Source: Sambucus nigra
Taxonomy: Eukaryota; Streptophyta; Magnoliopsida; Dipsacales; Adoxaceae
Length of the DNA: 64,000 nt
Assembly: GCA_949130495.1 (NCBI GenBank)
Contig: OX422218.1
Location: forward strand, 46,090,823-46,154,822
Direction of reading: 5' to 3'
Shown in pieces: positions 23,087 through 33,225 of the stretch. Numbering within the stretch: position 1 is the first letter of the stretch; each line of letters starts with the position of its first letter. The translations under genes and the position numbers were made by a program. The notes under the pieces were generated by a model. That model did no database searches. It was given only the letters and a program-made list of their open reading frames with translations, and was not told the origin of the DNA.

Positions 23087-23600
23087 TGTTGATGCAAAAA
23101 ATTATCCATCTACATGGACCAATATAAAATAGACACATTTCATCCTACGTGGTAACATGTACAGTCATCACTCAATTGGTCAGTTGACCGATCGACCAAC
23201 CAACCTAAAGAATATGAACCATCACGAATATCAAAGACCGTTGGTATAGAATATCAATAGTTATATTTATTATACAAATGTAAATTCTTAGAAATATAAA
23301 GGCATTACATCACTTGGGTTCGTAACAACCCCTATAAATACATGCTCTCCCTCAGCTAAAGGAAGAACAATTGACGTTGTGCTATTGTAAACCCCTGGGA
23401 ATAAAATAACAGTGGACGTAGATTTTTCTTACAGTCGAACCACTATAAAAATCTTTATCTCTAATGTGTTTGATGGGATTGTTTATCTTTATTTCATTTT
23501 CAATATCATCTTCATAACTTTATCGGCCGGGGAACCTTCGTTCTGTACAACCCCTGACGCTGATAAAATTTAGATACCATCGACCTATGTCAAAATACGT
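23087..23600 (+). repeat. LTR of element E1 (3' LTR)
   Basis: Begins TGTTGATGCAAAAAATTATC directly after a purine tract. It contains CACTTGGGTTCG, the TATA-like CCCTATAAATACATG (23,330-23,344), AGTGGACGTAG and GAACCAC. It is homologous in inverted orientation to 25,031-25,522 and more distantly to 43,000-43,479. The right end is uncertain because the two copies diverge after about 23,525. Confidence 0.7.
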
Positions 23601-25011
23601 TGATCAAACTTTGATTTATGCTGACCTATGATATATGCAGTCGACCAGCCATGAAAACATCATTTTCTGCCCACGGATTCCAGGTTTCCAAGATCGAATA
23701 GATCAACAGTCTTAATAAGAGTTTAGTAGGTTAGTGGTTTGAGCGTAATAGTTGGTCGGGAGTCTCATCCTATGCAAATGTTAAGAGCTATGGTATAGTA
23801 ACCAAGTAACCAAGTCACTAACCTATGATGGATGATAGGGGCCCTTCCGAACTTGCTATATTAAAATGACATCGACCAATAACATGTGGTCGGGTGATGC
23901 CAACACAGTTGCTAATGAAGAAATAGTGGTCTGATATGCATGATTTCATAGAACTGTGATTTCGCCAGCTAAGAGTTGGGTTGTGAGCAGGTTTCTCAAG
24001 TAGTGATGTTCCCCAAATTATTGGTAGGAAATTACTGCAAGTAGTATACCAAAAATGACCGAATGTTTGAGACCAGAAGATCGTCGGCTTTATGATTTCA
24101 CTAATTTCACTCTGATATAAAAAATTGATGAAGTCTTCATGCTCAAACTATTTGTTTCACGTGTTCATGCCTGCAATTTACTAGTCCAACAATGGATTGA
24201 TGATACCTCTTCCGATGGAATTAATAGTTTTACGTTGATGGTATTTTTGAGGGGATGTATAGATTAGGCTCCTAATAACAAAAGTGGTTGAAATTATTGG
24301 TATTTTTGAACCTATAACCGGGTTTGACTAAAAGAAGGAAAGGGGATCTAATTTACCAAGCAACATTGTGGAGAAGATTCCATCTCAAATTTGTACCCAG
24401 AGCCTCAAATTGAATCAATTTCATTATTTTTGTTACTGTAGAACATTGAAGTCGAAAGGACTGATATTTAATAAATCCAAAACTCCATCATCTCCCTAGG
24501 AAGAAAAATGAAAGATTCTCCATTGCAATTTCTTGAATATATGAGCTAGTGTTCATTTTTCATCGTCTTTATGGAAGTGGGTCATTGGTTTTGAGGAGAG
24601 AGAGAGTTAATTTTGACATTTACGGAGACAAAAATATGATGAACACTATACCTTACATCTAAAAATTATTATGCAATTCATCTCAAAATCAATCAATAAA
24701 AATGATCTGAAAGTGGCATCTTTGTGCATATTGATGGATGAATAAAAATTGAGCATACAGTGTATGAACACAAATGAATGAAATGATGTGGTCAACATTT
24801 TTGAATTTCAGATTGTATATAGAATAATTTGGCAAATCACTGTACATAATAGTGTTATGTGGATTCTCAAAAATATATTGTTCATGAATGCATATACATA
24901 AAATTAATGATAAAATAATATGACGTGGTATACATAAAAATATTGAAATTCTTTGCTTTTGATAATGATCTACATTTCTTCAAATAATAAGGAAAGATTT
25001 TTGTGTCTCTT
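23601..25011. other. Non-coding debris between inverted LTRs
   Basis: No frame of substance on either strand. Occasional TGGTCGGG motifs connect it to the same retroelement family. Probably the eroded internal part of the minus-oriented element whose 5' LTR is at 25,031-25,522. Confidence 0.4.
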
Positions 25012-25522
25012 TCCACAGATGGCGCCAATTTGTTGAAGACTAGAAATGGCCTATGTCATCTTATAAGCATCAACATCAGATTACGTTATAAAGATGAAAT
25101 GAAGAAAAATAATCCCATCAAACACATTAGAGATAAAGACTTTTAAAGTGCTTCGGTTGAAAGAAAAGCCTATGTCCATTGTTATTTTATTCCCATGGGT
25201 TTACAATAGCACAACATGGTGTGTTGAGAATGATTGAATCGTTCTTCCTTTAGCTAAGGGAGAACATGTAATTATAGGGGGTTTTAGGAACCCAAGAGAT
25301 GGAATGACTTTATATCTCTAGGCATTTACATCTGTACAATAAATATAACTATTAATATTCTACACCAATGGCCTTTGATATTCTTAATGGTTCATATTCT
25401 TTAGGTTGGTTGGTCGGCCTGTCAACCGTCCAACTGAGTGATGACTGTACATGTTGCCACGTAGGATGGCATTTGTCTATTTCGGATTAGTCCATGCAGA
25501 TGGATAATTTTTGGCGTTAACA
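25012..25522 (-). repeat. 5' LTR and primer-binding site of minus-oriented Ty3 element E2
   Basis: On minus the LTR begins TGTTAACGCCAAAAATTATC (25,522) and ends CTAGTCTTCAACA (25,031), about 492 bp. It is followed by TGGCGCCATCTGTGGAA (about 25,027-25,011), a Ty3-type PBS like that of H (TGGCGCCGTCTGTGGGA). No 3' LTR in this orientation was found, so E2 is truncated. It interrupts the second MULE gene. Confidence 0.75.
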
Positions 25523-26738
25523 TGACCGATGATATGTCATTATTAGACATCCATTCTTTTAATGATGTGAAGCTCCACCGAAGAAATTTCGGAGTCTTGT
25601 TCTCATTTCCTTCAATGGGATTGATAACTTCAAACTTCTCATATAACCAATACTGTGACAATAAAAATAAAAATTATAAGTAAGTTATACAATTTAAATA
25701 ATATGCAAGCAAGGTTAGTATTTTTATCATTTCAATGTGTGTGTACTTTTTAAAAAAATGCGTGTACTTTTATAAAGTACACGTATAATACATAAAGTAC
25801 ACGCACATTGAAATGGAATTTTTTTTTATGAATGTGCGTGTATTTTGTATTATGTGTGTACTTTCATTGTACTTTCATAAAGTACACGCATGTTTTATAA
25901 ATTACACGCACATTAAAAATGTGTAGATTTGTATATGTGTGTTTCCTCACCAATAATGAAATAATACATCCACTTGTTGTGATGGGCCTAGATTCTATTA
26001 TTGTGTTAAGAGAGTTAATGAGAAATTCGTGGACAATAGAAGCCCATCCATATGTAATCATATCATCTATGTTGTTGATGCATGGAGTAAAAAATTCTCT
26101 TATTGTGAAGTTAGAGCTGGAGAATAGGAGCATGGTCATGAAATAAAGAGCAACAAGTTTTACAAAGTCATTCTTGCCCTCACCGGTATCAACTTCAATC
26201 GACTTCTTCAATATATTTTGTTATTTCTGATTTTTCAATTTTTTTATCTGGCTTGAAGTAGTGGTTGAGAAGTTCAGGTTTTGGGACAGATTGATCCATA
26301 TCTTTTTGATATTTATTGACTTTTCCCCTCTGTTATTGGGATCTCAAACATTTCACTTTTTAGGGCTGATTTGGGCATCGCTCTTCATATAAAAACACTT
26401 TCTTTCATTTTTGTAGAGCCTGACAATAGAGAGAATGTTTTTATCGATCTTTTTATGTTGTACTTATACTACTTCATTCTGTATTAAGCATTGAATAACT
26501 CCCAGAATGGTGTCTTTTTAAGCAGCTCAATATGCTTATCACTGGTTTTGTTGCGAATATAAGACAAATCGTGATAAAAACTAAGGACATTCGACCGATA
26601 TTGATATAATTTATTCGTTACCCTTGTCGATTCCTTCGTTTTCTTATTATCACTTCTTGTAGCCTTCTTTGACCCACTCTTTCCACCACTGCCATGCTTT
26701 CTATTCTTTCCCTTATGTGCCCTCGTTTTCAATGTCAT
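25523..26738 (-). pseudogene. Second MULE-borne gene, 5' part (DUF1985/plant-mobile-domain-like)
   Basis: On minus: an N-terminal basic segment (MTLKTRAHKGKNRKHGSGGK..., 26,738) leading to HIELLKKTPFWELFNA and a stop. Next comes a block (to about 25,925) with FVKLVALYFMTMLLFSSSNF and NNIDDMITYGWASIVHEFL. An intron of AAAGTACACG hairpin repeats (about 25,670-25,920) follows, then YWLYEKFEVINPIEGNENK and PKFLRW. The order of hydrophobic helix block, [YF]GWA and 'WxYExF...RW' is reminiscent of DUF1985 or plant-mobile-domain proteins that travel with MULEs; I cannot choose between them. Coding stops at LTR E2. Probably the front of the gene ending at 18,368. Stops show it is decayed. Confidence 0.5.
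25690..25920. repeat. AAAGTACACG hairpin repeats in an intron of the second MULE gene
   Basis: Alternating GTGCGTGTACTTT and AAAGTACACGCAC segments. This intronic array shows that the repeat family is not confined to the transposase gene. Confidence 0.7.
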
Positions 26739-26811
26739 TACTATAAAGTAAACGCATAAAGATTAAATTACATGCATAAAGATTAAATTACACACATAAA
26801 GTAATAAAGTA

Positions 26812-27253
26812 TGCGGTGACAATATATCTCAACACAAATTATAAGAAAATGCGATCACCAGAAAATATAAAGAACATAAAATATACGCAATCACACACAA
26901 CACAAATATACGTGGTTCGGAAAAATGGCCTACGTCCACGGTGGTGCTCTCTGATTTGTATTTCTCTTTACTACAAGGGAGTGTTTACAACTACATGCCC
27001 TTTTTCCCTGGGCTGAGGGTCTAATATATACATGTGATCTTTCCGAGAATGAGGGTGTTGGACTCCTCAACGTTAGCCCATAATCCCTAGAATATCTCTT
27101 GAGAGATTTTAGGGGTTCAATGGGTCATAACTGAATCAGTTATGCACGAGACCTTTAGACTTTGGGCCGAACTTCCCTTTATTTTGGATCGAGCTTAATC
27201 GGGCTTAATCGGGCTACTCATCTGGGCCGAAATAGTTAAACGAGGTACCCATA
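26812..27253 (-). repeat. Element A 3' LTR
   Basis: 442 bp, about 93% identical by eye to 40,046-40,477. On plus it starts TGCGGTGACAATATATCTC and ends GGTACCCATA, so on minus it begins TATGGG rather than canonical TG; element B has TGTGG at this point. The adjacent GTTGCCCATAAAAC (27,254-27,267), read on minus, is a degenerate purine tract. Confidence 0.85.
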
Positions 27254-27679
27254 GTTGCCCATAAAACTTTTGGGTCACAATTTGGGCTCAATAATTTTAA
27301 ATAACAGCCTTAGTGGCATTTTTGTGAATTGCGTAACACTTTGGGGATCAAAGCGTCTTCCTTGAGTAGATTTAGGCGGCAAATTTGCTTCGTTTCCTGT
27401 GCGTCATGATTGAGGGGGTTTAAACTTGTTTTGAAGAAGGCACTTCTGGTGTCATTTCAGAAACTTTCAAACTCTCAAGATATCTCTCGCTCCTTACTGC
27501 ATTTGCTTATCTCCAGGTCTCTTTCTTCGTCTTCATGCGCTACCTTATCTTCATATTTCCTCTGCTTGTGGCTTTGCATCGTCTCAAGCTGATTCTTATT
27601 TCGTAAGTTCTTCAAACTCTTTTTCTCCTTTTTTTTATTGGAATTTCTTCATTATCACTGTTAAGGTGTCTCTTTTCTG
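27254..27679 (+). promoter_or_regulatory. Presumed upstream region of the antisense gene in element A
   Basis: About 425 bp between the 3' LTR and the first ATG of the antisense gene. It has no conserved frame of its own; the 60-codon Ser/Leu-rich frame at 27,410-27,592 is probably leader sequence. A GTAAGT at about 27,601 could be a leader splice donor. A promoter here is inference from position, since the antisense gene must be transcribed from this side. Confidence 0.35.
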
Positions 27680-29787
27680 ATGGCAAAAATAGGCAATAGG
27701 TCGATAGTTGACTTTAGGAAGTTTTATACTATTCCAAACTGGGTAGACATTGAATGTGCCCCTGTTCCTCGTAATGTTAGAGACATTGAGGACGACCATT
27801 GGATACATGTTCTTTTACTGTCCCGGGGGGGTCTGACTTTTCCCCCAAATCGCTTATCTTTGCATTTCTTTAGTTACTTTTATATTGTTCCTGCGCAGTG
27901 CTCTCCAAACGTTTGGAAGATTATCAATGGTGTACATAGAATCAATTAGCTCTATGGCACCAATCTAGGTATTGCTGAAATTTGTTATTGCTACTCTTTC
28001 TCTTGAACGAGCTCTGGTCTCCTTTATCTTAACGCTAGGAGTCTTGATAGGGTATTAGTGGTCAATCTACCTGATTCCCATAAGGACTACTGGCAAGAGG
28101 AGTTTACTGCCGATAATTGGTAGTTCCCTCCCCAAACTGAAGGGGTGAGGTACAGGGGATCTATGATTCCTTTTTATAAGGAGGAGTATATAGGTAGGCA
28201 CAACTCGTGTTCTACTCATTGATTTTCTGTTAATGTACTGCCTTTCTTATATTTTCCTCTTTTCCTCTTTCAGCAAAGACAAAGAACTTAAAACCCACTC
28301 TTCGTGAGATTCGAGCTGCTGAGCTGGTCAAGGCTTGGACGATCAGGGAATACTTGGCTGACGGTGAGCATCTGGGATCAGTCACATTCCTGTTGGAGTA
28401 CAAGAACATCGGGTCTAGCTTCATCGCCCGACCTGTGGATAGTATCCCTCAGTTAGATATTATAAAAGAGATTACTGATGAACCAATTTAGTTAGATGAG
28501 GAGGAATGCAGTTCGGATGAAGAGGGTGAAGGAGTTGAAAGAGGTGGAGCTGAGGGTAGTTATAGCAAGGAGGGTTCAAGCAGTGAAGAATCTTCCAGTT
28601 CGAAGGAGGGTTCAAAGGTTCCAGAGGACTCAGAGGTTTTAGATATCTCCAGCGAGGAGATTATGGCTCCACTTAGGAAAAAATTGATCCAGAATGATGA
28701 TAAAGACAATGTGTTGTTGCCTCGCAGGCTAAAGGAGCAAAAATATGGGAGTGGGGATACTGCCACTGGCTCCCAAACTGTTGCTCATGAGCTGGAGAGG
28801 AAGAAGAAAGAGGAGGCATTGGTAAAGGAGAGAGAGAGAAAGAAAGAAGAAGAGAGGAAAAAGGAGAGAGAGGAGGAGAGAAGGAGAAAAGAAGTGAGGA
28901 CTCAGATAGGGAAGTCTTTGGTGCCCGTGTCTGCCCTATCTGAGGGGGATTCTGTTGCCCTTTCCCCTCAGTTGGATTCGGCGGTGCTCGAGAGAGCAGT
29001 TTTACCTGCTGATCGCCAGAGGTCATCTAGCATATGGACCGACCAGTTAGCCCTGAAGGCAAGTCAGGGTCTAGCCTTGCTAAGTTTCTTCCAACTCTTA
29101 TATTTTTGCAGTTCTCCTTTTAATGTTTCTTTCACTAATATTCTTTTTTTTTCTTGCAGTTTGTTTCTGACTTCACCATCCTCTATCGTATTCATGATGA
29201 GCTGGCGAGGAAGAATGCTGAGTTGGAGGAAAATCTGAAGGCTGCCACTGCTGCTCAGAAGTCTTCCGACCTTGCCTTGGCCAAGGCTAACAAGGCAAAA
29301 GAGGCAAATACCAAGGAGCTCGAGGAGCTGAGGCAGTCTTATAACTTAGTCTGCATAAGCAAACTGGTTGTGGTTGAGGAGAACAAGGTGCTTGCTGGGA
29401 AGGTGAAGAAGGTGGAGTTTGAGGCTGCCTTTTTCAAGGAGAGTTTGTACAATGCTGGATGGGTTGCAGTGTACGAGGATGCTGAGGGATAAATTGGCCG
29501 TATTATCCATTTAAACTTCAAGAAGGGTTGGGATAAGTCCTTGCTCAGTGCCGAGGTGGATGTTGACCCCCCTATTTGATGAGCATGACCCTGGCCCAAA
29601 GCCTATTGTAGGTGGGGTGCCCTCTCCTGCTACCAATGAAGGTGCCCCAGCTATTCAGACCACTTTTACTGATGCTCCCCTTGATCAGGGGACAACGATT
29701 GCTCCATCTAAGGGAGGTATGCTTGGGACTGCCGTAGATAAAGGGAAGCAACCAGCATCCTCAGAGCAGACTGAGGTTGCCAACTAG
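27680..29787 (+). pseudogene. Element A antisense gene, first part (aORF1: Tat extra ORF, gypsy-type transposon protein-like)
   Basis: Three exons antisense to pol. Exon 1 (27,680-28,193) starts MAKIGNRSIVDFRKFYTIPN and has LSLHFFSYFYIVPAQCSPNV, VLVVNLPDSHKDYW and DNW. Exon 2 (28,274-29,079) has FLLEYKNIGSSFIARPVDS, an acidic/Ser-rich stretch, a Lys/Glu/Arg-rich helix and the end of a VSALSEGDSVALSPQLDS block. Exon 3 (29,160-29,787) is a coiled coil (ELARKNAELEENLKAATAAQ), then LYNAGWVAVYEDAEG, a stop at about 29,490, a +1 frameshift near 29,570 and LFDEHDPGPKP. Intron 1 keeps GT...AG; intron 2 has CTAAG where B has GTAAG. An AATAAA follows at 29,862. The exon 1 pattern resembles the 'putative gypsy type transposon' family. 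Role unknown. Confidence 0.75.
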
Positions 29788-29929
29788 TCTTCTTTAGGGA
29801 GATTTTTGTATTTTTATTGTTCTTTCTTTTTACTGATGTATCTTGGACCTTCTTTTAATGAAATAAAGTTGTGTTCCTTTTTGTATACCGATTTATTTGT
29901 TCTTTACTGCTTATATGGTTTGTAGGTTA

Positions 29930-30840
29930 TTGATGTTGAGGAATATATTCCTGCTACTTCTCAACTAGGAAAAATTCTTAGTCCTGATGCGAGAAATCGA
30001 GTTCTCCGTGCTTTTGTAAGAATCTGCAAGTCCCCTAGGTCGAGGAATCAGGATTATTAGGATCAATCAGATCTCGTTGCCAAGCTTAAAGATAGGCTCT
30101 AAGAGATTGAGGAGGTCTACGCTTCTGCTTAAGAATAAGTGGATGATCTGAAGGCCAATCTCCTGGATGCCTCCGAGGTTAATCAAATTAGAGAGGTACT
30201 TCAATAAGAGAATGATGCTATAAGGAGAGAAGTCTCACGACTTAGGGAGAATTCACCGAGCATTTCCCCTCGAGTTCTGTGTGGTTCCTCTTCATCGGAT
30301 GGTTTGCAAGCTGGTACTGATGACAGTGGATCAGCTAGGGAGGTTACTGAGCTTTGAGGTGATGTTCACGGGGAGTATGTGATAGCTGCCAATCTTTAAA
30401 GAGATGTTACCTCGCCGAGGCACCTGTTCAATAAAGGTCCTCAGTAGGTGTGGGTTGATGGTTATGATTAGGGTTGGACTGATGCTCCGATGAAGTTGAG
30501 CGAGGTTGAAGAGTTATCCTTCATTAGAGGATGGTTGAGTGCTCTTAGAGAGTTACAGGTTCCTAGGAACTCCATCCTTTGGTATCATCATGAGATATCT
30601 CCCTCAACTTTGATGCCGAATCCATCCAGGAGGGATGATCGATGGGTTCCCATAGATGATATCCCAAGGCAGCTCGTGGAGCCAAACCCAAGCGAAATCG
30701 AAGAGGAATTATCTCTTCATCCAGATGATGGCCAAAGGGCGCGAGTGGATGACTATCTTGCTCAGCGACCTAGTTTCCATTACGATTTATTTTACTCAGC
30801 ATATGTAACTCCTTGTATATGTAATGATGCAATAAAATAG
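29930..30840 (+). pseudogene. Element A antisense gene, second part (aORF2)
   Basis: After a splice acceptor (GGTTTGTAG, about 29,928) the frame reads VIDVEEYIPATSQLGKILS, then a coiled coil with LVAKLKDRL and NDAIRREVSRLRE, each broken by stops, then a Ser/Gly-rich stretch. The frame 30,490-30,840 follows with LSFIRGWLSALRELQVPRNS and a Pro-rich SPSTLMPNPSRRDD region ending near CNDAIK. Element B carries the same order (56,090-55,210, minus). Whether this is a separate gene or further exons of aORF1 cannot be decided: a stop and an AATAAA precede it in A. No known domain recognised. Confidence 0.6.
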
Positions 30841-31440
30841 TTATGTTTTGGGCAATTTTCCAACAAAACATGTGTTGTGTATTTTTACTTAATTAATTTC
30901 TTATTCAACTATCTTGGGCTTTCCTAGCTGACTAGACTTGATGTAGGCGGAGTTGGCTTGTTGAGTGAGTATCCCCCCATTCCAGTACGCTTTTTACTAT
31001 ACCATCTACCTCACTTTACCTTTTAGGTTGTGTCGTCACACTTCCTTAGGCCTAAGTGTGGCAATGGCGAGGATACACCTGGTGTTGGATGTTCTATCCG
31101 AACAGGATTTTTGAGCCAAATATTGTTGGCGACCAACCTGGGTTGGTCATATTGGCTAAGGGTCCCCTGTAGGGATTTATATATTGCCAGTGGCAATGCT
31201 AGGAGGTCATTAGTATTTGATGATGAAGGCTTGAGGAGGGCCATTGCATACTGACCCCGCTTTAATGCGTATCTCGTGATCTTAGTTTTGTACGTTAAGG
31301 AGGGAGCGTGTAACTTGGAAAAGGTGTTTGAATTATAATGTATTTCAACACTTCATAGAATGCCACCGTCAAACACTTCTTTATTAATCACAAAGTAATT
31401 AAAAATTTTGAGATTGAGTTAAAAAAGAGAAAAGAAAAAC
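30841..31440. promoter_or_regulatory. Conserved non-coding zone between the convergent pol and antisense genes (element A)
   Basis: Holds no credible gene, yet 31,025-31,250 is well matched in element B (50,430-50,560 plus 54,861-54,960): both have CTTAGGCCTAAGTGTGGCAA (or complement), GGTTGGATG-like text and AGGGTCCCCTGTAGGG. The location between two 3' ends suggests a shared transcription end or 3' UTR region. The frames 31,023-31,254 on both strands are by-products. Confidence 0.45.
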
Positions 31441-32520
31441 TAGAAGTAGAATTTCTTCAGCATTCCATGCTCGAGGCATCTCCTTGCCCTCCAGCGTTTC
31501 TAAGTGATAGGCTCCTTATAGGTATGCTCTTATCACCTTAAACCGCCCCTCCTAGTTTGGTCCTAGCTTGCCATTCGATGTTTTTACAACCCTGCCCAGG
31601 ACTTTCTTAAGGACATAGTCTCCAACTTGGAATGCTCTTGGATTGACCTTCTTGTTATAGTGCCTTGCTAGTTGTTGCTGATAAGCTGCTAGTTTCACTA
31701 GAGCTAGCTCTCTTCATTCTTTAGCTAGGTAAAGTTCAGTGAGTAGAGCTGTATTATTCTGGCCTTAGTCGACCAGGGTGGTCCTCATGGTAGGAAGGCT
31801 AGCTTCCAAGGGGATAATTGCCTCCATCCCATATATTAGTGCGAATGGTGTTTCTCCAGTCGCTCGCCATGGGGTAGTGAGGTAAGCCCATAGGATGTGA
31901 GGTAGTTCGGTTACCCATGCCCCTTGGTTCTATCCAAGCGCTTCTTCAACCCATCGATCAATGTTTTATTCGAAGCTTCAGCCTATCCGTTGCTCTGAGG
32001 ATATGCCACAAAGCTGATGTGGTGCCTGATCCCGTGGTCGCTGCAGAAACCCATGAAAAGGCCACTTTCAAACTGGGTTCCGTTGTTAGTGATAATGGTC
32101 TTGGGGATCCCAAAATGGGTGATAATTTTCCTCCATATGAATCTTATCATGTCCACATCCCTAATGTTTGCCAGTGTCTATGCTTCTATCCATTTGGTAA
32201 AGTAGTCTGTGGCGACCAACAGATACTTGCAGTTACCGGCTGTGGTAAGAAGAGGGCCTATAATGTCCATTCCCCACTAAGCGAAATGCCATGGGCTGGT
32301 AAGTGACTTTAGATCGTTGGATGGCTGGTAAACCATAGGAGCGTGAAGTTGCAATTTTTTGCACTTGCGAGCATATATTCCAGTGTCTATCTGCATATAT
32401 GGCCACCAATAGCCTTATTTCATTTCTCAGAAAGCTAGCGACCTGCTCCCTATGTGGCTTCCACAGATTCCCTCGTGGAGTTCGTGCAGAACTTGCTCGA
32501 CGTCCTTTGGATGAACTCAT
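31440..32520 (-). pseudogene. Element A integrase
   Basis: On minus: LHEGICGSHIGSRSLAF near 32,500 (His side of the zinc site), GYWWPYMQ, MDIIGPLLTTAGNCKYLL with the first catalytic Asp, then IITNNGTQFESG. The second catalytic Asp of the usual TDNG has become Asn (codon at 32,087-32,085). Next come HISFVAYPQSNG, a stop, and KTLIDGLKKRLDRTKGAW. The C-terminal part has NPRAFQVGDYVLKKVLG and ends RAWNAEEIL near 31,445. Several stops are present. The Asn substitution alone should abolish strand transfer. Confidence 0.85.
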
Positions 32521-33225
32521 TGGAGGTAAGGACCAGTGAAAGATCTCATGTATAGCTTGCCCTCAAGAGATAAGTGAAAACGAGCAGCGTGGACTCTTAT
32601 CTGATGGGAAGTCTTCTTATCCGTTGGTAGTGTACCATCCTTCAAGTAATCCTTTAAGGGGTCCGTCCAATTGGGGAGTGTTTCATCCTGAAGAACATGG
32701 TATATGCTTGGCACTTTATCGATCTTGTTGATACTTGGCTGGGCAGGGAAATCAATCGGAATTATTTTCTTCAAGTCAGAATTGAATACTGAGCTTAGGG
32801 CTGCTAGGGCATCAACATGACTCTTCTGTCCTCTGGGGAATTGTTGGACGCTGACTTGTTCAAAGTTGGCCATCAATTTTTTCATCATGGCGAGGTAGGA
32901 TGCCATCCTCTCATCTTTAGAGTTGAAATCTCCACTTATCTGGTTAGAGAAAAACTGTGAGTCGTCGAACACTTGGAGTTGCTTTGCTCCAAGTGCTCGC
33001 GCTTTCTAAAGGCCTGCGATCAGTGCTTCATATTCCGCTTAGTTGTTGGAGGCTTCAAATCCAAGCCTGATTCCTTGCTCGAGTATTATATCCACAGGGG
33101 CAATCATCACGATGCCTACTCCTACCCCTTTAGAATTGGAGGCCCCGTCAACGAATAATCTCCAGACATCAGATGTTAGAGGAAGTTCACTAGCTTGGGG
33201 CTGGTCGCGAGGATGTTCTTCGATA
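32521..33225 (-). pseudogene. Element A second (Tat-type) RNase H
   Basis: Begins about 33,180 with WRLFVDGASNSKGVGVGIV (first Asp), then GFEASNNQAEYEALIAGL (catalytic Glu, after a stop where Gln or Glu is expected) and LQVFDDSQFFSNQISGDF (third acidic residue). It ends with VQQFPRGQKSHVDALAALSS, where Asn-x-x-Ala-Asp is normal and Ser-His-Val-Asp is present. A second RNase H after the classic one is the hallmark of Tat-clade plant elements. A linker (about 32,760-32,520) leads to integrase. Confidence 0.8.

Larger units (their letters stand above)
19905..23600 (+). mobile_element. Decayed Ty3/gypsy element E1 with 3' LTR
   Basis: A fragment at 19,913-19,940 (CTATAAGATGACATAGGCCA) matches the LTR end seen beside the PBS near 25,050 and may be the remains of a 5' LTR. 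Then come TGGTCGGC-rich variable repeats, 66-bp tandem repeats, an RNase H relic, a purine tract (GGAGCATTGGGGGCA, about 23,070-23,084) and a plus-oriented LTR from 23,087. Gag, RT and integrase are not recognisable. It is a relative of element H, with which it shares the tandem-repeat family. Boundaries are approximate. Confidence 0.5.
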
